Notes under the pieces: generated by a model
Told to the model about the DNA's origin: nothing
Database searches by the model: none
The model's input: the letters and a program-made list of their open reading frames with translations, nothing else
Position numbers and translations under genes: made by a program
From: Deltaproteobacteria bacterium
GTDB taxonomy: Bacteria; Desulfobacterota; Desulfuromonadia; Desulfuromonadales; BM103
Direction of reading: 5' to 3'
DNA: 10,656 bases
Assembly (NCBI GenBank): GCA_006226895.1
Contig: SBFN01000258.1
Location: 1 to 10,656, forward strand
Shown: in pieces, positions 1 through 7,967 of the stretch
Layout: the number at the start of each line of letters is the position of its first letter
Numbering within the stretch: the first letter of the stretch is position 1

Positions 1-957
1 GTGAGAAATCGAGGAATAAGCGAGCAGGCGCTTGATGTCATCTTGATGATAAGCGCTCCAGGCGGCATGAAAGAGCCCGATTAGAGCAAAGACTGCAAGG
101 ATCGGCAAAAAGCTCTCTGTAGCATTCGGGAAGAGCGGGAAGGCCACGCGAATCAATCCGTAGATACCGGTTTTCAGCAGCAGGCCGGTCAGGTCGAGAG
201 AGCCTGCCGCCGGTGATTCGGTTAGAGCGTCGGTCAGCCAGGTATGAAATGGCACCAGTGGCGACTTGACGATGAAGGCCGCCATAAAGCCGGCGAAGAG
301 CCAACCTTCCTGAGCAGCGGTCAGTTGGGTCTGCAAGAGGTCACCTATGACAAAGCTGTAAACGCCACTCTGTGCACCGTGGATCTGGTAGAGCGCGATG
401 ATGGCGATCAACATGAAAAAGCTGCCGACCAGGGTGTAGAGGAAGAACTTGAGCGCGGCCTGACGGCGATTGGCTCCACCCCAGACACAAATCAGGAAGA
501 ACATCGGAATCAGCGCGACTTCCCAGAAGAGATAGAAAAGAACCAGGTCGTAGGCGAGGAAAATGCCCATCAAGCCGGCTTCCAGCAAGAGTAGCAAGGC
601 AAAGAAACTGGAGACGTGACGTTCAATACGCCAGGCGAGCAGAACCGCAGAAACCTGCATGAAAGAGGTCAGAAGGACCATCAGCAGGGCAATGCCGTCC
701 ATGGCCAGAACATAGCGGGCACCGAAACGTTCAATCCAGCTGACATCCTCGTACAGCAGCCAGCGCCCCTCACCCTGGCCATGGCAGGTAAAGAGGTAGA
801 GGGCTACGCCGAAGACCGCCAGCGAGGTCGCCAGCGACAGGGCCCGGCAATCAGCAGGGCGTTTGCTGTGCATCAGGCAGAGCAGTGCGCCGACCAGGGG
901 CAACGCAACCAGCAGGCTCAGCCAGGGAAATTGTGGAAGGCTCGTCAACTCGGTCAT
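1..957 (-). CDS. nuoM: NADH-quinone oxidoreductase subunit M (NuoM), 3' end beyond window
   Basis: Antiporter-like, proton-pumping membrane subunit of complex I. The first 319 residues are present and the frame is open to base 1; family members have about 500 residues, so the rest lies outside. My translation gives MTELTSLPQFPWLSLLVALP at the N-terminus. The key charged residues of the family are visible: E146 in FWEVALIPMFF, K231 in the segment ending FIVKSPLVPFHTWL, and K262 in LLKTGIYGLIR, followed by DIKRLLAYSSISH at the edge. The ATG (957-955) shares one base with the nuoL stop codon (TGATG). A strong Shine-Dalgarno, GGGGGAGG, lies six bases upstream inside the end of nuoL, so translation is probably coupled. 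nuoN would be expected next, outside the window. The identification is secure. Confidence 0.96.
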   Translation of the reverse strand, partial: MTELTSLPQFPWLSLLVALPLVGALLCLMHSKRPADCRALSLATSLAVFGVALYLFTCHGQGEGRWLLYEDVSWIERFGARYVLAMDGIALLMVLLTSFMQVSAVLLAWRIERHVSSFFALLLLLEAGLMGIFLAYDLVLFYLFWEVALIPMFFLICVWGGANRRQAALKFFLYTLVGSFFMLIAIIALYQIHGAQSGVYSFVIGDLLQTQLTAAQEGWLFAGFMAAFIVKSPLVPFHTWLTDALTESPAAGSLDLTGLLLKTGIYGLIRVAFPLFPNATESFLPILAVFALIGLFHAAWSAYHQDDIKRLLAYSSISH

Positions 958-2837
958 CAGTGGCCTCCCCCGCTAACCAGCTTCAGCAGGAACCAGCCGA
1001 GCAGGACGAGAAACCCCCAGGCAAACGCTGAAAGGTAGGTTGTCAGTCTTCCGGTGGTCATCTGAACGATCAGTGAACTCCAGGCCGTAGCCATTTTTGC
1101 CAGGCCATTTAGGGTGCCGTCGAAGAGAGTGCGATCACAGCCCGAGGAACAGAAGCGGCCCATGGCTGCAAAGGGGCGGACAAAGAGCCGGTCGACGATC
1201 GTGTCGGCGTACCAGCCATTGAGGAGGAAGCGATTAAGCGCGTTCTCCTGCGGGGCCCGATAGATTCGATAACGCCAATGGGCCGCGAACCAGCCAACCG
1301 CGGCGATCGCTACGGCGAGAAGGATCAGCATCCATTCCTCCTCGTGACTGGCGGTCACGGTACGACCTGCCAGATTGTCGTACCAGTGATGCAGTGTTTC
1401 GCTGCCACCGACAAAGGCAGGCAGATTGAGCAAGCCACCGAGAAGGCCTATGAAAGCCAGCGGCCAGAGAGGCCAACGCATCAATAGCGGTAGCGCGTGA
1501 GGATGGCCCACACCGCGATACTCTCCGGCAAAGACCAGGTAAACCAAGCGGAAGGTATAGAAGGCCGTTAAGAGGGCGGTCGTAATCCCGATCAGCCAAA
1601 AAACCTTGTAGGACGGATCTGGATGGGTAAAGAGAGCCAGCAGGATCCCGTCTTTGGAGAAAAACCCGCCGGTCAGGGGTAAGCCGGCCAGGCAGACTGC
1701 TCCGGCCAAAAAGACCCAGAACAGCTCAACCGGTCCACGGCGGGTCAAACCACCCATTTTGAAAATGTCGTTTTCATCATCGGCCAAATGAATCACGCAA
1801 CCGGCGGCCATGAAGAGTACGGCCTTGAAGAACGCGTGGGTCAGAAGATGGAACATGGCCCCGGCCACGGTTCCGGCGCCGACCGCCATGAACATGTAGC
1901 CGACCTGGCTCATGGTCGAATAGGCCAGCACTCGTTTGATCTCGCGTTGGGCCAAAGCGCAGGTTGCGGCGTAAATCGCGGTCAACGCGCCGATGGCGGT
2001 GATCGCGGTCATGGCTACGGGCGAGAGGGAAACCACCGGGAAGAGACGACAGAGCAGATAAACACCAGCTGTGACCATGGTTGCCGCATGAATCAATGCC
2101 GAAACAGGCGTCGGACCGGCCATAGCGTCAGCCAGCCAGGTCATCAGAGGGAGTTGGGCCGATTTGCCGCAGGCTCCAAGCAGGAGCAGCAGGCTCACGG
2201 CGATGACAACGCCCGATGAAAGAGAGGCCGCCTGGGCATTAATCTCGCTGATCGAAAGGGTGTCTGTGACAGCAAAGAGCCAGAGCAGGGCGATGGCGAG
2301 AAAAACATCGCCAACGCGGGTGACCAGGAAAGCCTTGGTACCGGCCTTGGCATTTTCCAGTTTGCGATACCAGAAGCCGATCAAACCGTACGAACATAGC
2401 CCCACGCCTTCCCAGCCGAGGAAGAGCACCAGCAGGTTGTCGGCGAGGATGATCGCCAGCATGGCGAAGACGAACAGGTTCAGCAAGCTGAAGAAGCGCG
2501 CGTAATCCTCCTCTTCATGCATGTAGCCGACCGCATAGAGGTGGATCAAGGATGCAACGCCGGTCACCATCAAGGTCATCGGTGCCGCGAGCCGATCGAA
2601 GTTAAGGGCGAAGCTGATATCGACGCTGCCGCTGTTAAGCCAGGTAAAGAGCACGGCGCGGGTCCCTTCTCCTTCAGCGTAACCCCAGAAGAGCACGGTC
2701 AGAACAAAGGCCCCGGCGACTCCCGTTACCGCCAGAACCTCGGCAAAGAGGCGCGGCAGGCGCATGCCAAAGACCATGTTGATCACCGCACAGCAGAGCG
2801 GTAACAGAGGTATGAGGAAGAGCAGGCTCTCGTTCAT
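957..2837 (-). CDS. nuoL: NADH-quinone oxidoreductase subunit L (NuoL)
   Basis: Large antiporter-like subunit at the distal end of the complex I membrane arm, with proton translocation and the long lateral helix. It has 626 residues, close to the roughly 613 of E. coli. Conserved residues of the proton channel are seen: E143 in LFLGWEGVGLCSYGLIGFWY, D177 in RVGDVFL, K225 in GACGKSAQLPL, H250 in SALIHAATMVTAGVYL, K338 in HAFFKAVLFM and K395 in GGFFSKDGIL. The C-terminus continues through a polar stretch and a last membrane helix, ending LLKLVSGGGH. I chose the ATG at 2837, which overlaps the nuoK stop as ATGA. The frame stays open upstream to 2981, but that extension is nuoK read in another frame. 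The nuoM start overlaps its stop by one base. Confidence 0.97.
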   Translation of the reverse strand: MNESLLFLIPLLPLCCAVINMVFGMRLPRLFAEVLAVTGVAGAFVLTVLFWGYAEGEGTRAVLFTWLNSGSVDISFALNFDRLAAPMTLMVTGVASLIHLYAVGYMHEEEDYARFFSLLNLFVFAMLAIILADNLLVLFLGWEGVGLCSYGLIGFWYRKLENAKAGTKAFLVTRVGDVFLAIALLWLFAVTDTLSISEINAQAASLSSGVVIAVSLLLLLGACGKSAQLPLMTWLADAMAGPTPVSALIHAATMVTAGVYLLCRLFPVVSLSPVAMTAITAIGALTAIYAATCALAQREIKRVLAYSTMSQVGYMFMAVGAGTVAGAMFHLLTHAFFKAVLFMAAGCVIHLADDENDIFKMGGLTRRGPVELFWVFLAGAVCLAGLPLTGGFFSKDGILLALFTHPDPSYKVFWLIGITTALLTAFYTFRLVYLVFAGEYRGVGHPHALPLLMRWPLWPLAFIGLLGGLLNLPAFVGGSETLHHWYDNLAGRTVTASHEEEWMLILLAVAIAAVGWFAAHWRYRIYRAPQENALNRFLLNGWYADTIVDRLFVRPFAAMGRFCSSGCDRTLFDGTLNGLAKMATAWSSLIVQMTTGRLTTYLSAFAWGFLVLLGWFLLKLVSGGGH

Positions 2838-3139
2838 CCACGCATCCCGTTGAACACATCGGCGACCAAGGTGCGCTTGCGCCGCCACAGATAAACCACC
2901 ATGGCCAGAGCCACTGCAACCTCTGCAGCGGTGATCGCCATGAGCATAATGACAAAGATCTGACCATCGACTTGCTGCCAATAGGCCGAAGCGGCAACAA
3001 ACACCAGAGACGCCGCATTCAGCATAATCTCAACGCCTACCAGGATCATGATGACCTGGCGTCTCAACAAGACACAAGTCAAGCCGAGAACAAAGAGCGC
3101 CGCCGCAAAAGCCAGAGCATGTCCGAAGGGGATCATCAT
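2834..3139 (-). CDS. nuoK: NADH-quinone oxidoreductase subunit K (NuoK)
   Basis: Small three-helix membrane subunit of complex I (MrpC-like), 101 residues as usual. The two buried glutamates needed for proton transfer are visible: E37 in VGVEIMLNAASLVF and E73 in AAEVAVALAMVVYLWRR, one position beyond the E. coli numbering. The start ATG overlaps the nuoJ stop (ATGA, 3139-3136), and an AGGGG sits seven bases upstream in nuoJ. A second ATG follows directly, so the protein could start one residue later. The stop overlaps the nuoL start in the same way, so J, K and L look like a coupled translation unit. Confidence 0.97.
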   Translation of the reverse strand: MMIPFGHALAFAAALFVLGLTCVLLRRQVIMILVGVEIMLNAASLVFVAASAYWQQVDGQIFVIMLMAITAAEVAVALAMVVYLWRRKRTLVADVFNGMRG

Positions 3140-3642
3140 TGCTCATCCCCTTTCGACAAAGGGCGACCCAGCATGTAGGCGCCTATGGTTGCAAAAAGCA
3201 GTTGGAAAGAAACGACTTCCACAGCCAGAGCGTAGCGACCGAAGAGCGCCTCGCCAACAACCTGGGGCGCCAAGTAGAATGCTCCAATGTCCTTGCTCGC
3301 CGCCGGATCCTGGAAAATCAACATCAGGGTGCAGATCATCAGGCTGGAGGAGAGCAGCACCAAAGGCCCCCATCGCTTCCATCCCGGTCCCTCAGGGGTC
3401 TCTTGTGGTGCCAGGCCGAGCATCATAATAATAAAGAGGAAGAGCACCATGATCGCACCGGCATATACAATGACCTCAAAGGCTGCCACCAGAGGGGCTC
3501 CGAGCAGGTAGAACATGATCGCCAGGGCAAAGAAACTCACCACCAGGTAAATCACGGCATGCACAGGATTGCGGCGCGTGATGCAGAGCAGGGTTGCTGC
3601 GAGCATGGTGAAGCCGAGTATGTAGAATAAAAATGTCGCCAT
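3136..3642 (-). CDS. nuoJ: NADH-quinone oxidoreductase subunit J (NuoJ)
   Basis: Five-helix membrane subunit of complex I next to the quinone/proton coupling region. It has 168 residues (E. coli about 184). The signature third helix is present around residues 56-70 (EVIVYAGAIMVLFLF), with Y60 and G62 at the conserved pi-bulge region. The N-terminal RRNPVHAVIYLV segment is also typical. The end overlaps nuoK by four bases. The start is separated from nuoI by 223 bases that contain a repeat hairpin. The leader just before the ATG is AT-rich (TTAATATTT) with no convincing Shine-Dalgarno, unlike nuoK, nuoH or nuoM. Confidence 0.96.
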   Translation of the reverse strand: MATFLFYILGFTMLAATLLCITRRNPVHAVIYLVVSFFALAIMFYLLGAPLVAAFEVIVYAGAIMVLFLFIIMMLGLAPQETPEGPGWKRWGPLVLLSSSLMICTLMLIFQDPAASKDIGAFYLAPQVVGEALFGRYALAVEVVSFQLLFATIGAYMLGRPLSKGDEQ

Positions 3643-3676
3643 AAATATTAACTCGCTACAAAAACTTAAATACTAG

Positions 3677-3756
3677 CCACAGAGGCACAGAGAACACAGA
3701 GGTAAAGGATTCAAAACAGACTCTGGTTTTTCTCTGAGTCCTCTGTGCCTCTGTGG
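3677..3756. repeat. Inverted repeat hairpin of CACAGAG units in the nuoI-nuoJ gap
   Basis: Arms at 3677-3701 and 3732-3756 are reverse complements over 25 bases with two mismatches; the outer 16 (CCACAGAGGCACAGAG) match perfectly. The loop is 30 bases. The arms share the 8-base periodicity and the GAGGCACRGAG core with the arms flanking the GxxExxY gene and the pair upstream of nuoE. The rest of the 223-base gap (3643-3865) shows no supported gene. In the nuo transcript the stem is not followed directly by a U-run (a short one comes about ten bases later), so it does not look like a classical terminator, and nuoJ-M must be reached by read-through or by an unseen promoter. Confidence 0.9.
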
Positions 3757-3865
3757 TGTATCTCTTGTTTAGAGCGCTCACCCTTTCCGGGGCTCGAAAC
3801 CACGCACTTTCTTCTCCAAAACTCTAACGTCAGATCGAAGCTCTTTACGTTTATTAGTGATAAAC

Positions 3866-4396
3866 TCAAGGCACCAGAGCCTTCGGGTCCACCGGCCCGT
3901 ATTCATCTTCGTTGCCACCGCGCTCATTGGCCACACCGATTCCCGAATGTTCATAATAGTTGTATTCCGTATCCTTACCGCAACCGTCGATCAGCAGATC
4001 TTCTTTCTCCTGCACCAGCTTAAGTACGTCACGATTACAAATCTCGTAATCCGGGGTGGTCTGGATCGCCATGGTTGGACAGGCTTCGGCACAGAGACCA
4101 CAGAAGATGCAGCGGGCAAAATTGATCCGGAACCAGCTCGCATAACGGCGGCCGTCATCATCTTCAGCGGCCTGCATCGAAATACAGTCGACCGGACAGG
4201 CGGCGCTGCACAGCTGGCAAGCGACACAGCGCTCGGTGCCGTCAGGATTGCGGGTCAACACGATGCGCGCCCGGTAGCGTGGCGGCGGCGTGCGCTTCTC
4301 TTCCGGATACTGGATCGTCACCGGCTTCTTGAAGAGATAACCGAGGGTGATCCAGAATGGCTGCAGGGTGCCTTTTATGTCGCGCCAAAGATTCAT
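3866..4396 (-). CDS. nuoI: NADH-quinone oxidoreductase subunit I (NuoI), 2x[4Fe-4S] ferredoxin-like
   Basis: Electron-transfer subunit of complex I carrying clusters N6a and N6b, passing electrons from NuoG towards the quinone-reducing subunit. It has 176 residues (E. coli about 180). Two classical 4Fe-4S motifs are seen: C57, C60, C63 and C67 in CVACQLCSAACP, and C96, C99, C102 and C106 in CIFCGLCAEACP. The N-terminal amphipathic stretch fits membrane-surface attachment. The tail, with DLLIDGCGKDTEYNYYEHSG and ending DPKALVP, resembles the E. coli type. It is preceded by a 97-base gap with G-rich 7-base repeats and followed by a 223-base gap with a hairpin. The leader (GAAATTATT before ATG) has no recognisable Shine-Dalgarno. 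Confidence 0.97.
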   Translation of the reverse strand: MNLWRDIKGTLQPFWITLGYLFKKPVTIQYPEEKRTPPPRYRARIVLTRNPDGTERCVACQLCSAACPVDCISMQAAEDDDGRRYASWFRINFARCIFCGLCAEACPTMAIQTTPDYEICNRDVLKLVQEKEDLLIDGCGKDTEYNYYEHSGIGVANERGGNEDEYGPVDPKALVP

Positions 4397-4405
4397 AATA
4401 ATTTC

Positions 4406-4447
4406 GGGTACAGGGTCAAAGGTTCAGGGAACAGGGTTCATGGTGAA
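4406..4447 (+). repeat. Tandem 7-base repeats (GGGTTCA-like), nuoH-nuoI gap
   Basis: Six consecutive heptads can be read from 4406 to 4447: GGGTACA, GGGTCAA, AGGTTCA, GGGAACA, GGGTTCA and TGGTGAA. The approximate consensus is GGGTTCA. A second, more degenerate G-rich block with a spacing near seven lies on the opposite strand at 4463-4487, so the two form an imperfect inverted repeat, including a GAAAGG/CCTTTC stem (4445-4450 with 4464-4469). Four GGG tracts occur on this strand, but the middle loop is long (11 bases). This block fills most of the gap between nuoH and nuoI; I see no gene there. Confidence 0.8.
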
Positions 4448-4462
4448 AGGCTTTTGTTTTGG

Positions 4463-4487
4463 CCCTTTCCCCCAAACCCTTCTCCCC
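4463..4487 (-). other. Predicted G-quadruplex motif on the nuo mRNA strand after nuoH
   Basis: Read on the minus strand, from 4487 down to 4463, there are four G-runs of 4, 3, 5 and 3 bases separated by loops of 4, 3 and 3 bases. This meets the usual G3+N1-7 pattern. It begins seven bases after the nuoH TAA stop. The same bases can alternatively pair with the heptad block at 4406-4450 as a hairpin. Only the motif is seen; folding is inferred. Confidence 0.6.
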
Positions 4488-4493
4488 GTTGGT

Positions 4494-5489
4494 TTATCCA
4501 TTCATCGCCAACCGGATAGCACCGGTAATGACAACATTCAACAGGGCCAGTGGAATCAACACCTTCCAACCGAAGCGCAGCAACTGGTCGTAGCGTGGCC
4601 GCGGCATACTGCCCCGTGCCCAGATAAAGAGGAAAGCTACAAACAGGACCTTACCGACAAACCAGACCACCGGTGGCAGAAACGGGCCATTCCAGCCACC
4701 CAGAAAGAACACAGTGGTCATGGCGCCGATGACGATCAGGTTGATATATTCGCCAACAAAGAAGAGCCCGAAGCGCATCCCGGAGTACTCGGTGTGGAAA
4801 CCCGCAACGATCTCGTTTTCCGCCTCCGGCATATCGAAGGGGGTCCGTTTCGATTCGGCGGTTATGCTGACCATAAAGATGATGAAGGCCAGCGGATGCT
4901 GCAACATATTGGGCCAGGTGGACTGTGCCATGACGATCTCGGTCAGGGAGAAGGACTTGGCGGTCATTACGACCGGCACCAGAGCCAGGCCGAGAGAGAG
5001 CTCATAAGAGAGCATTTGCGCCAGGCCGCGCATAGCACCGAGCAATGAATATTTTGAGTTGGAGGCCCAGCCTCCCAGGACGACACCATAAACAGCCAGA
5101 GAGGAGAGCCCGAAGAGGTAGAGCAGGCCGATGTTCAAATCACAGACAACCATCGGGATCTCACGGCCGAACAGGGTTAGCGGCGGCGAAAACGGTACGA
5201 CTGCAAAGCTGAGCAGAGCAGTCAGGGCGGTCAAACCGGGAGCGAAAAGGAAAATCCACTTATCTGCACGGGCGGGGACAAAGTCTTCCTTGGTGATCAG
5301 CTTGATGACGTCGCACAAGGGCTGGATCATACCGCCCGGACCGATCCGGTTGGGGCCATAACGCATCTGCATGCGGCCCAGAATTTTTCGCTCAGCCAGC
5401 ACCAGGTAGGCTGCCATGGAAAGTACCACGCCGAAGATCAGGCCGAGCTTGACCAGGATGAGAATCAGGCTGATCAGCAGATCATTCAT
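4494..5489 (-). CDS. nuoH: NADH-quinone oxidoreductase subunit H (NuoH)
   Basis: Multi-helix membrane subunit of complex I that forms most of the quinone-binding chamber and links it to the proton pumps. It has 331 residues (E. coli about 325). Family signatures are RMQMRYGPNRIGPGGMIQP near residues 39-57, AESKRTPFDMPEAENEIVAG at 211-230, followed by FHTEYSGMRFG, and RYDQLLRFGWK near the C-terminus. The ATG overlaps the nuoG stop as ATGA, and a strong Shine-Dalgarno (AAGGAGG) lies seven bases upstream inside the nuoG end, so translation is likely coupled to nuoG. It is followed by the G-rich repeat gap before nuoI. Confidence 0.97.
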   Translation of the reverse strand: MNDLLISLILILVKLGLIFGVVLSMAAYLVLAERKILGRMQMRYGPNRIGPGGMIQPLCDVIKLITKEDFVPARADKWIFLFAPGLTALTALLSFAVVPFSPPLTLFGREIPMVVCDLNIGLLYLFGLSSLAVYGVVLGGWASNSKYSLLGAMRGLAQMLSYELSLGLALVPVVMTAKSFSLTEIVMAQSTWPNMLQHPLAFIIFMVSITAESKRTPFDMPEAENEIVAGFHTEYSGMRFGLFFVGEYINLIVIGAMTTVFFLGGWNGPFLPPVVWFVGKVLFVAFLFIWARGSMPRPRYDQLLRFGWKVLIPLALLNVVITGAIRLAMNG

Positions 5490-7888
5490 CGCTGAACCTC
5501 CTTCTCAAGTCGACAGTCGAGGAGGCCGCCCGGGACCATTCCTTCAAGCGCGGTATCCCAGAGTTGCGGGACCATGACCAGCCCTTTCAGCATCTTTTCG
5601 TCCGTGCGGATGATGACGTGACAATGACCAAAATGAGTGGTCAGACGTGCCCGTTCGTCTGTTGCCAGGTTCAACTCCGCCGCCAGTTCAGGATGCAGGA
5701 GGACATAAGGTTGCGGCTCTGTAGCAGCCAGAGGTGAAGAGAGGTGCGCCAGCCAGCGGGAGCCAACCTGCCCGGTGATAGCCATGAGCGTCAAGGCCTC
5801 AGCCGTCGCGGCATGAGGCAGTTCCTGCTCTTCGGCCGGAGGTAAATCACCCCGGGCGGTCAGGCGGACACCTGTCGTTTCTGCGGTAATTGATGAAAGG
5901 CCTGCAAACTGTGGGTGGTCTCGCTCGATTGATTCGCGCAATTCAACGAGGTTCAACTTGCGGTCAAGGAGTCCGGCCAAAAGCAGCCAGTCTGCCTCGG
6001 GAGCAGAGCCAGGGGTTGTCTGGAAGAATTCGCGTGGCGGGTGGTTGCCGGCACCAGTCTCACGTATTGGCACCCCCGGATCGATGACCGGCAGAAAGGC
6101 CTGCAGGCGGCCTTCGTTGTTCACATAGCTCCCTGCCATCTCAGCGTTGGCACGCGTCGGCAGGAAGATGTCGGCACGCTGTGCTGCCAGGTTCGCTGTC
6201 GAATCAAAGCTCACCAGTAATTCCAGGTGACCGAGAGCGGCCTGCGCTCGAGCAGGATCCCTGGCTTCACGGAAAGGGTCACTTTCCAGGCAGACCAGCG
6301 CGCGCACGGTGCCTTCCTGAACGGCATCAAGGACGCTATCAAAATCAGGGCCGTGACCAGAAAGGAGAGCGCCGCCATAACTGTTGGGTCCGGCCAGCAT
6401 GGTGATGACACCGACGGAGCGTTGCTCAGAGGAAAGCTGCTCTGCAGCAGAGCAGAGGGCCTGGACGCCCTGGCCACCGAGGAGGTCAGCGCCGCCGATC
6501 AGAACAGGACGCTGAGCTACCTTGAGTTGCTCAACAAGACTCTCAAGCAGGGATCGCTCGTCAGCTTCGAAGGCGTTCAAATCGTTCTTGCCGAGCGCCA
6601 TAAGAACTTCTGACAGTCGTTCTGGAGGCAGGGGCAAATGCTTGGCAACGCAAGGCAACGCCACCGGCCGAGGGTCGATAACGACAACCTTGCCACCGTT
6701 GCGTACCGCCTGGCGGATGGCTAAGGCCAGCATCGGTCCTTCTGCCAGAGGGTCGGCACCAAAGAGGATTACCAGGTCGCTTTGACGGAGTTCTTCCTGG
6801 CTGCGGACCTGCTTGCCAAGTCGGGCCGCCAGAGTCCGGGCGGCACGGTCACGCCCCTGGTGAGCTTCGTAAACAAGCTGCAGAGAACCGGTTGCTTTAG
6901 CCCAATCGTGCAAAAGCACGCTGGCTTCAAAGCTTGAGCGGGGAGAACCGAGGAAAGCGACGCTGTCCGGTCCGTGTTTGCTGGCGATTGCTGCAACCTG
7001 CTCTCGGGCGGCAAGCAAGGCAGCGTCAACAGTGACAGGCTGTCCATCGAGGCGCGCCTGGCGGGGTCGCTCCGGATGATTGGCATGATCGTAACCAAAG
7101 CGGCCGCGATCGCAGATGAAGAAACCGTTGGTTTCCCGGTTGATACCAGCCTTGACCCGTTGTATCTCACGATAGCGACCACCGGGAATGGTGGCGCAAC
7201 CGAGGCTACAGTGTGGACAGATTGACGGCCCTTCTTGCAGGTCCCAAAGCCGTGTCTTGAAACGGAACGGCTTGCTGGTAAGAACCCCGGTCGGACAGGC
7301 ATCGATGATATTTCCGGAGAAAGGACTCTCCAAGGCACCGTCCTGGAAACGGCCGTACTGAATCCGATTGCGTGAACCGAAAACACCGTAATCGGTACCG
7401 CCACAATAATCGCGATAGGTGCGTACACAACGATAACAGGTGATACAACGATTCATCTCCTGCTGTACGAATGGCCCCAGATCCTGGTTGGTGAAGGTGC
7501 ATTTCTTGCCGCGATAGCGGCGGACACCATGACCGCCGGCCACGGTCATCTCCTGCAGCTGACACTCGCCGCCTTCGTCGCAGACCGGGCAATCGTGGGG
7601 ATGATTGGTCATGGCCCATTCGATGACATGCTCGCGCAACTCCATGGCATCGGGATCGGTTGACGAAACCACCATGCCGTCCTGAGCCTGGACCATACAG
7701 GCCATCTGTAAACCTTTGACCGGGCCATCGACAAACATCATGGCGCACAGACGACAGGAACCGACTGATCCCAGCGCTTCATGGTAGCAGAAGTGGGGGA
7801 TGACGATGTCAAGTTCACGCGCGGCTTCGAGGACGTTGGTCCCGTCCGGCACGGTCACTTCTAGGTTGTCGATAGTCAGTTTAGGCAT
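5486..7888 (-). CDS. nuoG: NADH-quinone oxidoreductase subunit G (NuoG)
   Basis: Large Fe-S subunit of the complex I peripheral arm, carrying electrons from NuoE/F to NuoI. It has 800 residues, against about 908 in E. coli. Cluster ligands are seen in order: C34, C45, C48 and C64 (N1b, 2Fe-2S); H96, C100, C103 and C109 (N5); C148, C151, C154 and C198 (N4); and C224, C227, C231 and C259 (N7, kept only in some lineages including E. coli). The remainder matches the molybdopterin-oxidoreductase-like domain that carries no cofactor in complex I. I start at the ATG at 7888 (MPKLTIDNLEVTVPDGTNV), which fits the family N-terminus. The frame remains open upstream to an ATG at 8011, but those 41 residues are encoded by the repeat arm and the end of the inserted gene. 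The leader before 7888 (GATTTAAAA) has no Shine-Dalgarno. The stop overlaps nuoH. Confidence 0.96.
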   Translation of the reverse strand: MPKLTIDNLEVTVPDGTNVLEAARELDIVIPHFCYHEALGSVGSCRLCAMMFVDGPVKGLQMACMVQAQDGMVVSSTDPDAMELREHVIEWAMTNHPHDCPVCDEGGECQLQEMTVAGGHGVRRYRGKKCTFTNQDLGPFVQQEMNRCITCYRCVRTYRDYCGGTDYGVFGSRNRIQYGRFQDGALESPFSGNIIDACPTGVLTSKPFRFKTRLWDLQEGPSICPHCSLGCATIPGGRYREIQRVKAGINRETNGFFICDRGRFGYDHANHPERPRQARLDGQPVTVDAALLAAREQVAAIASKHGPDSVAFLGSPRSSFEASVLLHDWAKATGSLQLVYEAHQGRDRAARTLAARLGKQVRSQEELRQSDLVILFGADPLAEGPMLALAIRQAVRNGGKVVVIDPRPVALPCVAKHLPLPPERLSEVLMALGKNDLNAFEADERSLLESLVEQLKVAQRPVLIGGADLLGGQGVQALCSAAEQLSSEQRSVGVITMLAGPNSYGGALLSGHGPDFDSVLDAVQEGTVRALVCLESDPFREARDPARAQAALGHLELLVSFDSTANLAAQRADIFLPTRANAEMAGSYVNNEGRLQAFLPVIDPGVPIRETGAGNHPPREFFQTTPGSAPEADWLLLAGLLDRKLNLVELRESIERDHPQFAGLSSITAETTGVRLTARGDLPPAEEQELPHAATAEALTLMAITGQVGSRWLAHLSSPLAATEPQPYVLLHPELAAELNLATDERARLTTHFGHCHVIIRTDEKMLKGLVMVPQLWDTALEGMVPGGLLDCRLEKEVQR

Positions 7889-7902
7889 TTTTAAATCTAT
7901 TC

Positions 7903-7929
7903 GCCACGGAGGCACAGAGACACGGAGAA
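7903..7929 (+). repeat. Inverted repeat arm, nuoG side of the GxxExxY element
   Basis: Starts GCCACGGAGG and continues as CACAGAGA then CACGGAGA, that is three 8-base units. The R positions (bases 6, 14 and 22 of the arm) read G, A, G. The partner arm at 8340-8366, read as reverse complement, has A, G, A at the same three positions. All other 24 positions are identical. Confidence 0.92.
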
Positions 7930-7967
7930 AAACATAAAAAACAATCCGCTTATCATGCTGCGTCCAT

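Noticed and set aside
1788..2219. Long plus-strand open frames opposite nuoL, nuoJ and other nuo genes
   Set aside because: They mirror the codon pattern of clearly identified minus-strand genes, give low-complexity Gln/Gly/His/Arg-rich proteins with no recognisable domain, and have no supporting start signals.
2838..2981. N-terminal extension of NuoL to 2981
   Set aside because: It overlaps most of nuoK in another frame, and the ATG at 2837 gives the conserved N-terminus and the usual ATGA overlap.
3677..3756. Rho-independent terminator between nuoI and nuoJ
   Set aside because: No U-run follows the stem directly on either strand, and the genes continue in the same operon. It belongs to a repeat family found at other sites.
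3770..3860. Short minus-strand frame in the nuoI-nuoJ gap giving a charged peptide (NKRKELRSDVRVLEKKVRG)
   Set aside because: No start codon or ribosome binding site and no recognised family; may be chance or a remnant, and cannot be supported.
7930..7967. Target-site duplication at the element ends
   Set aside because: The bases just outside the arms (7895-7902 and 8367-8374) show no convincing direct repeat by eye.
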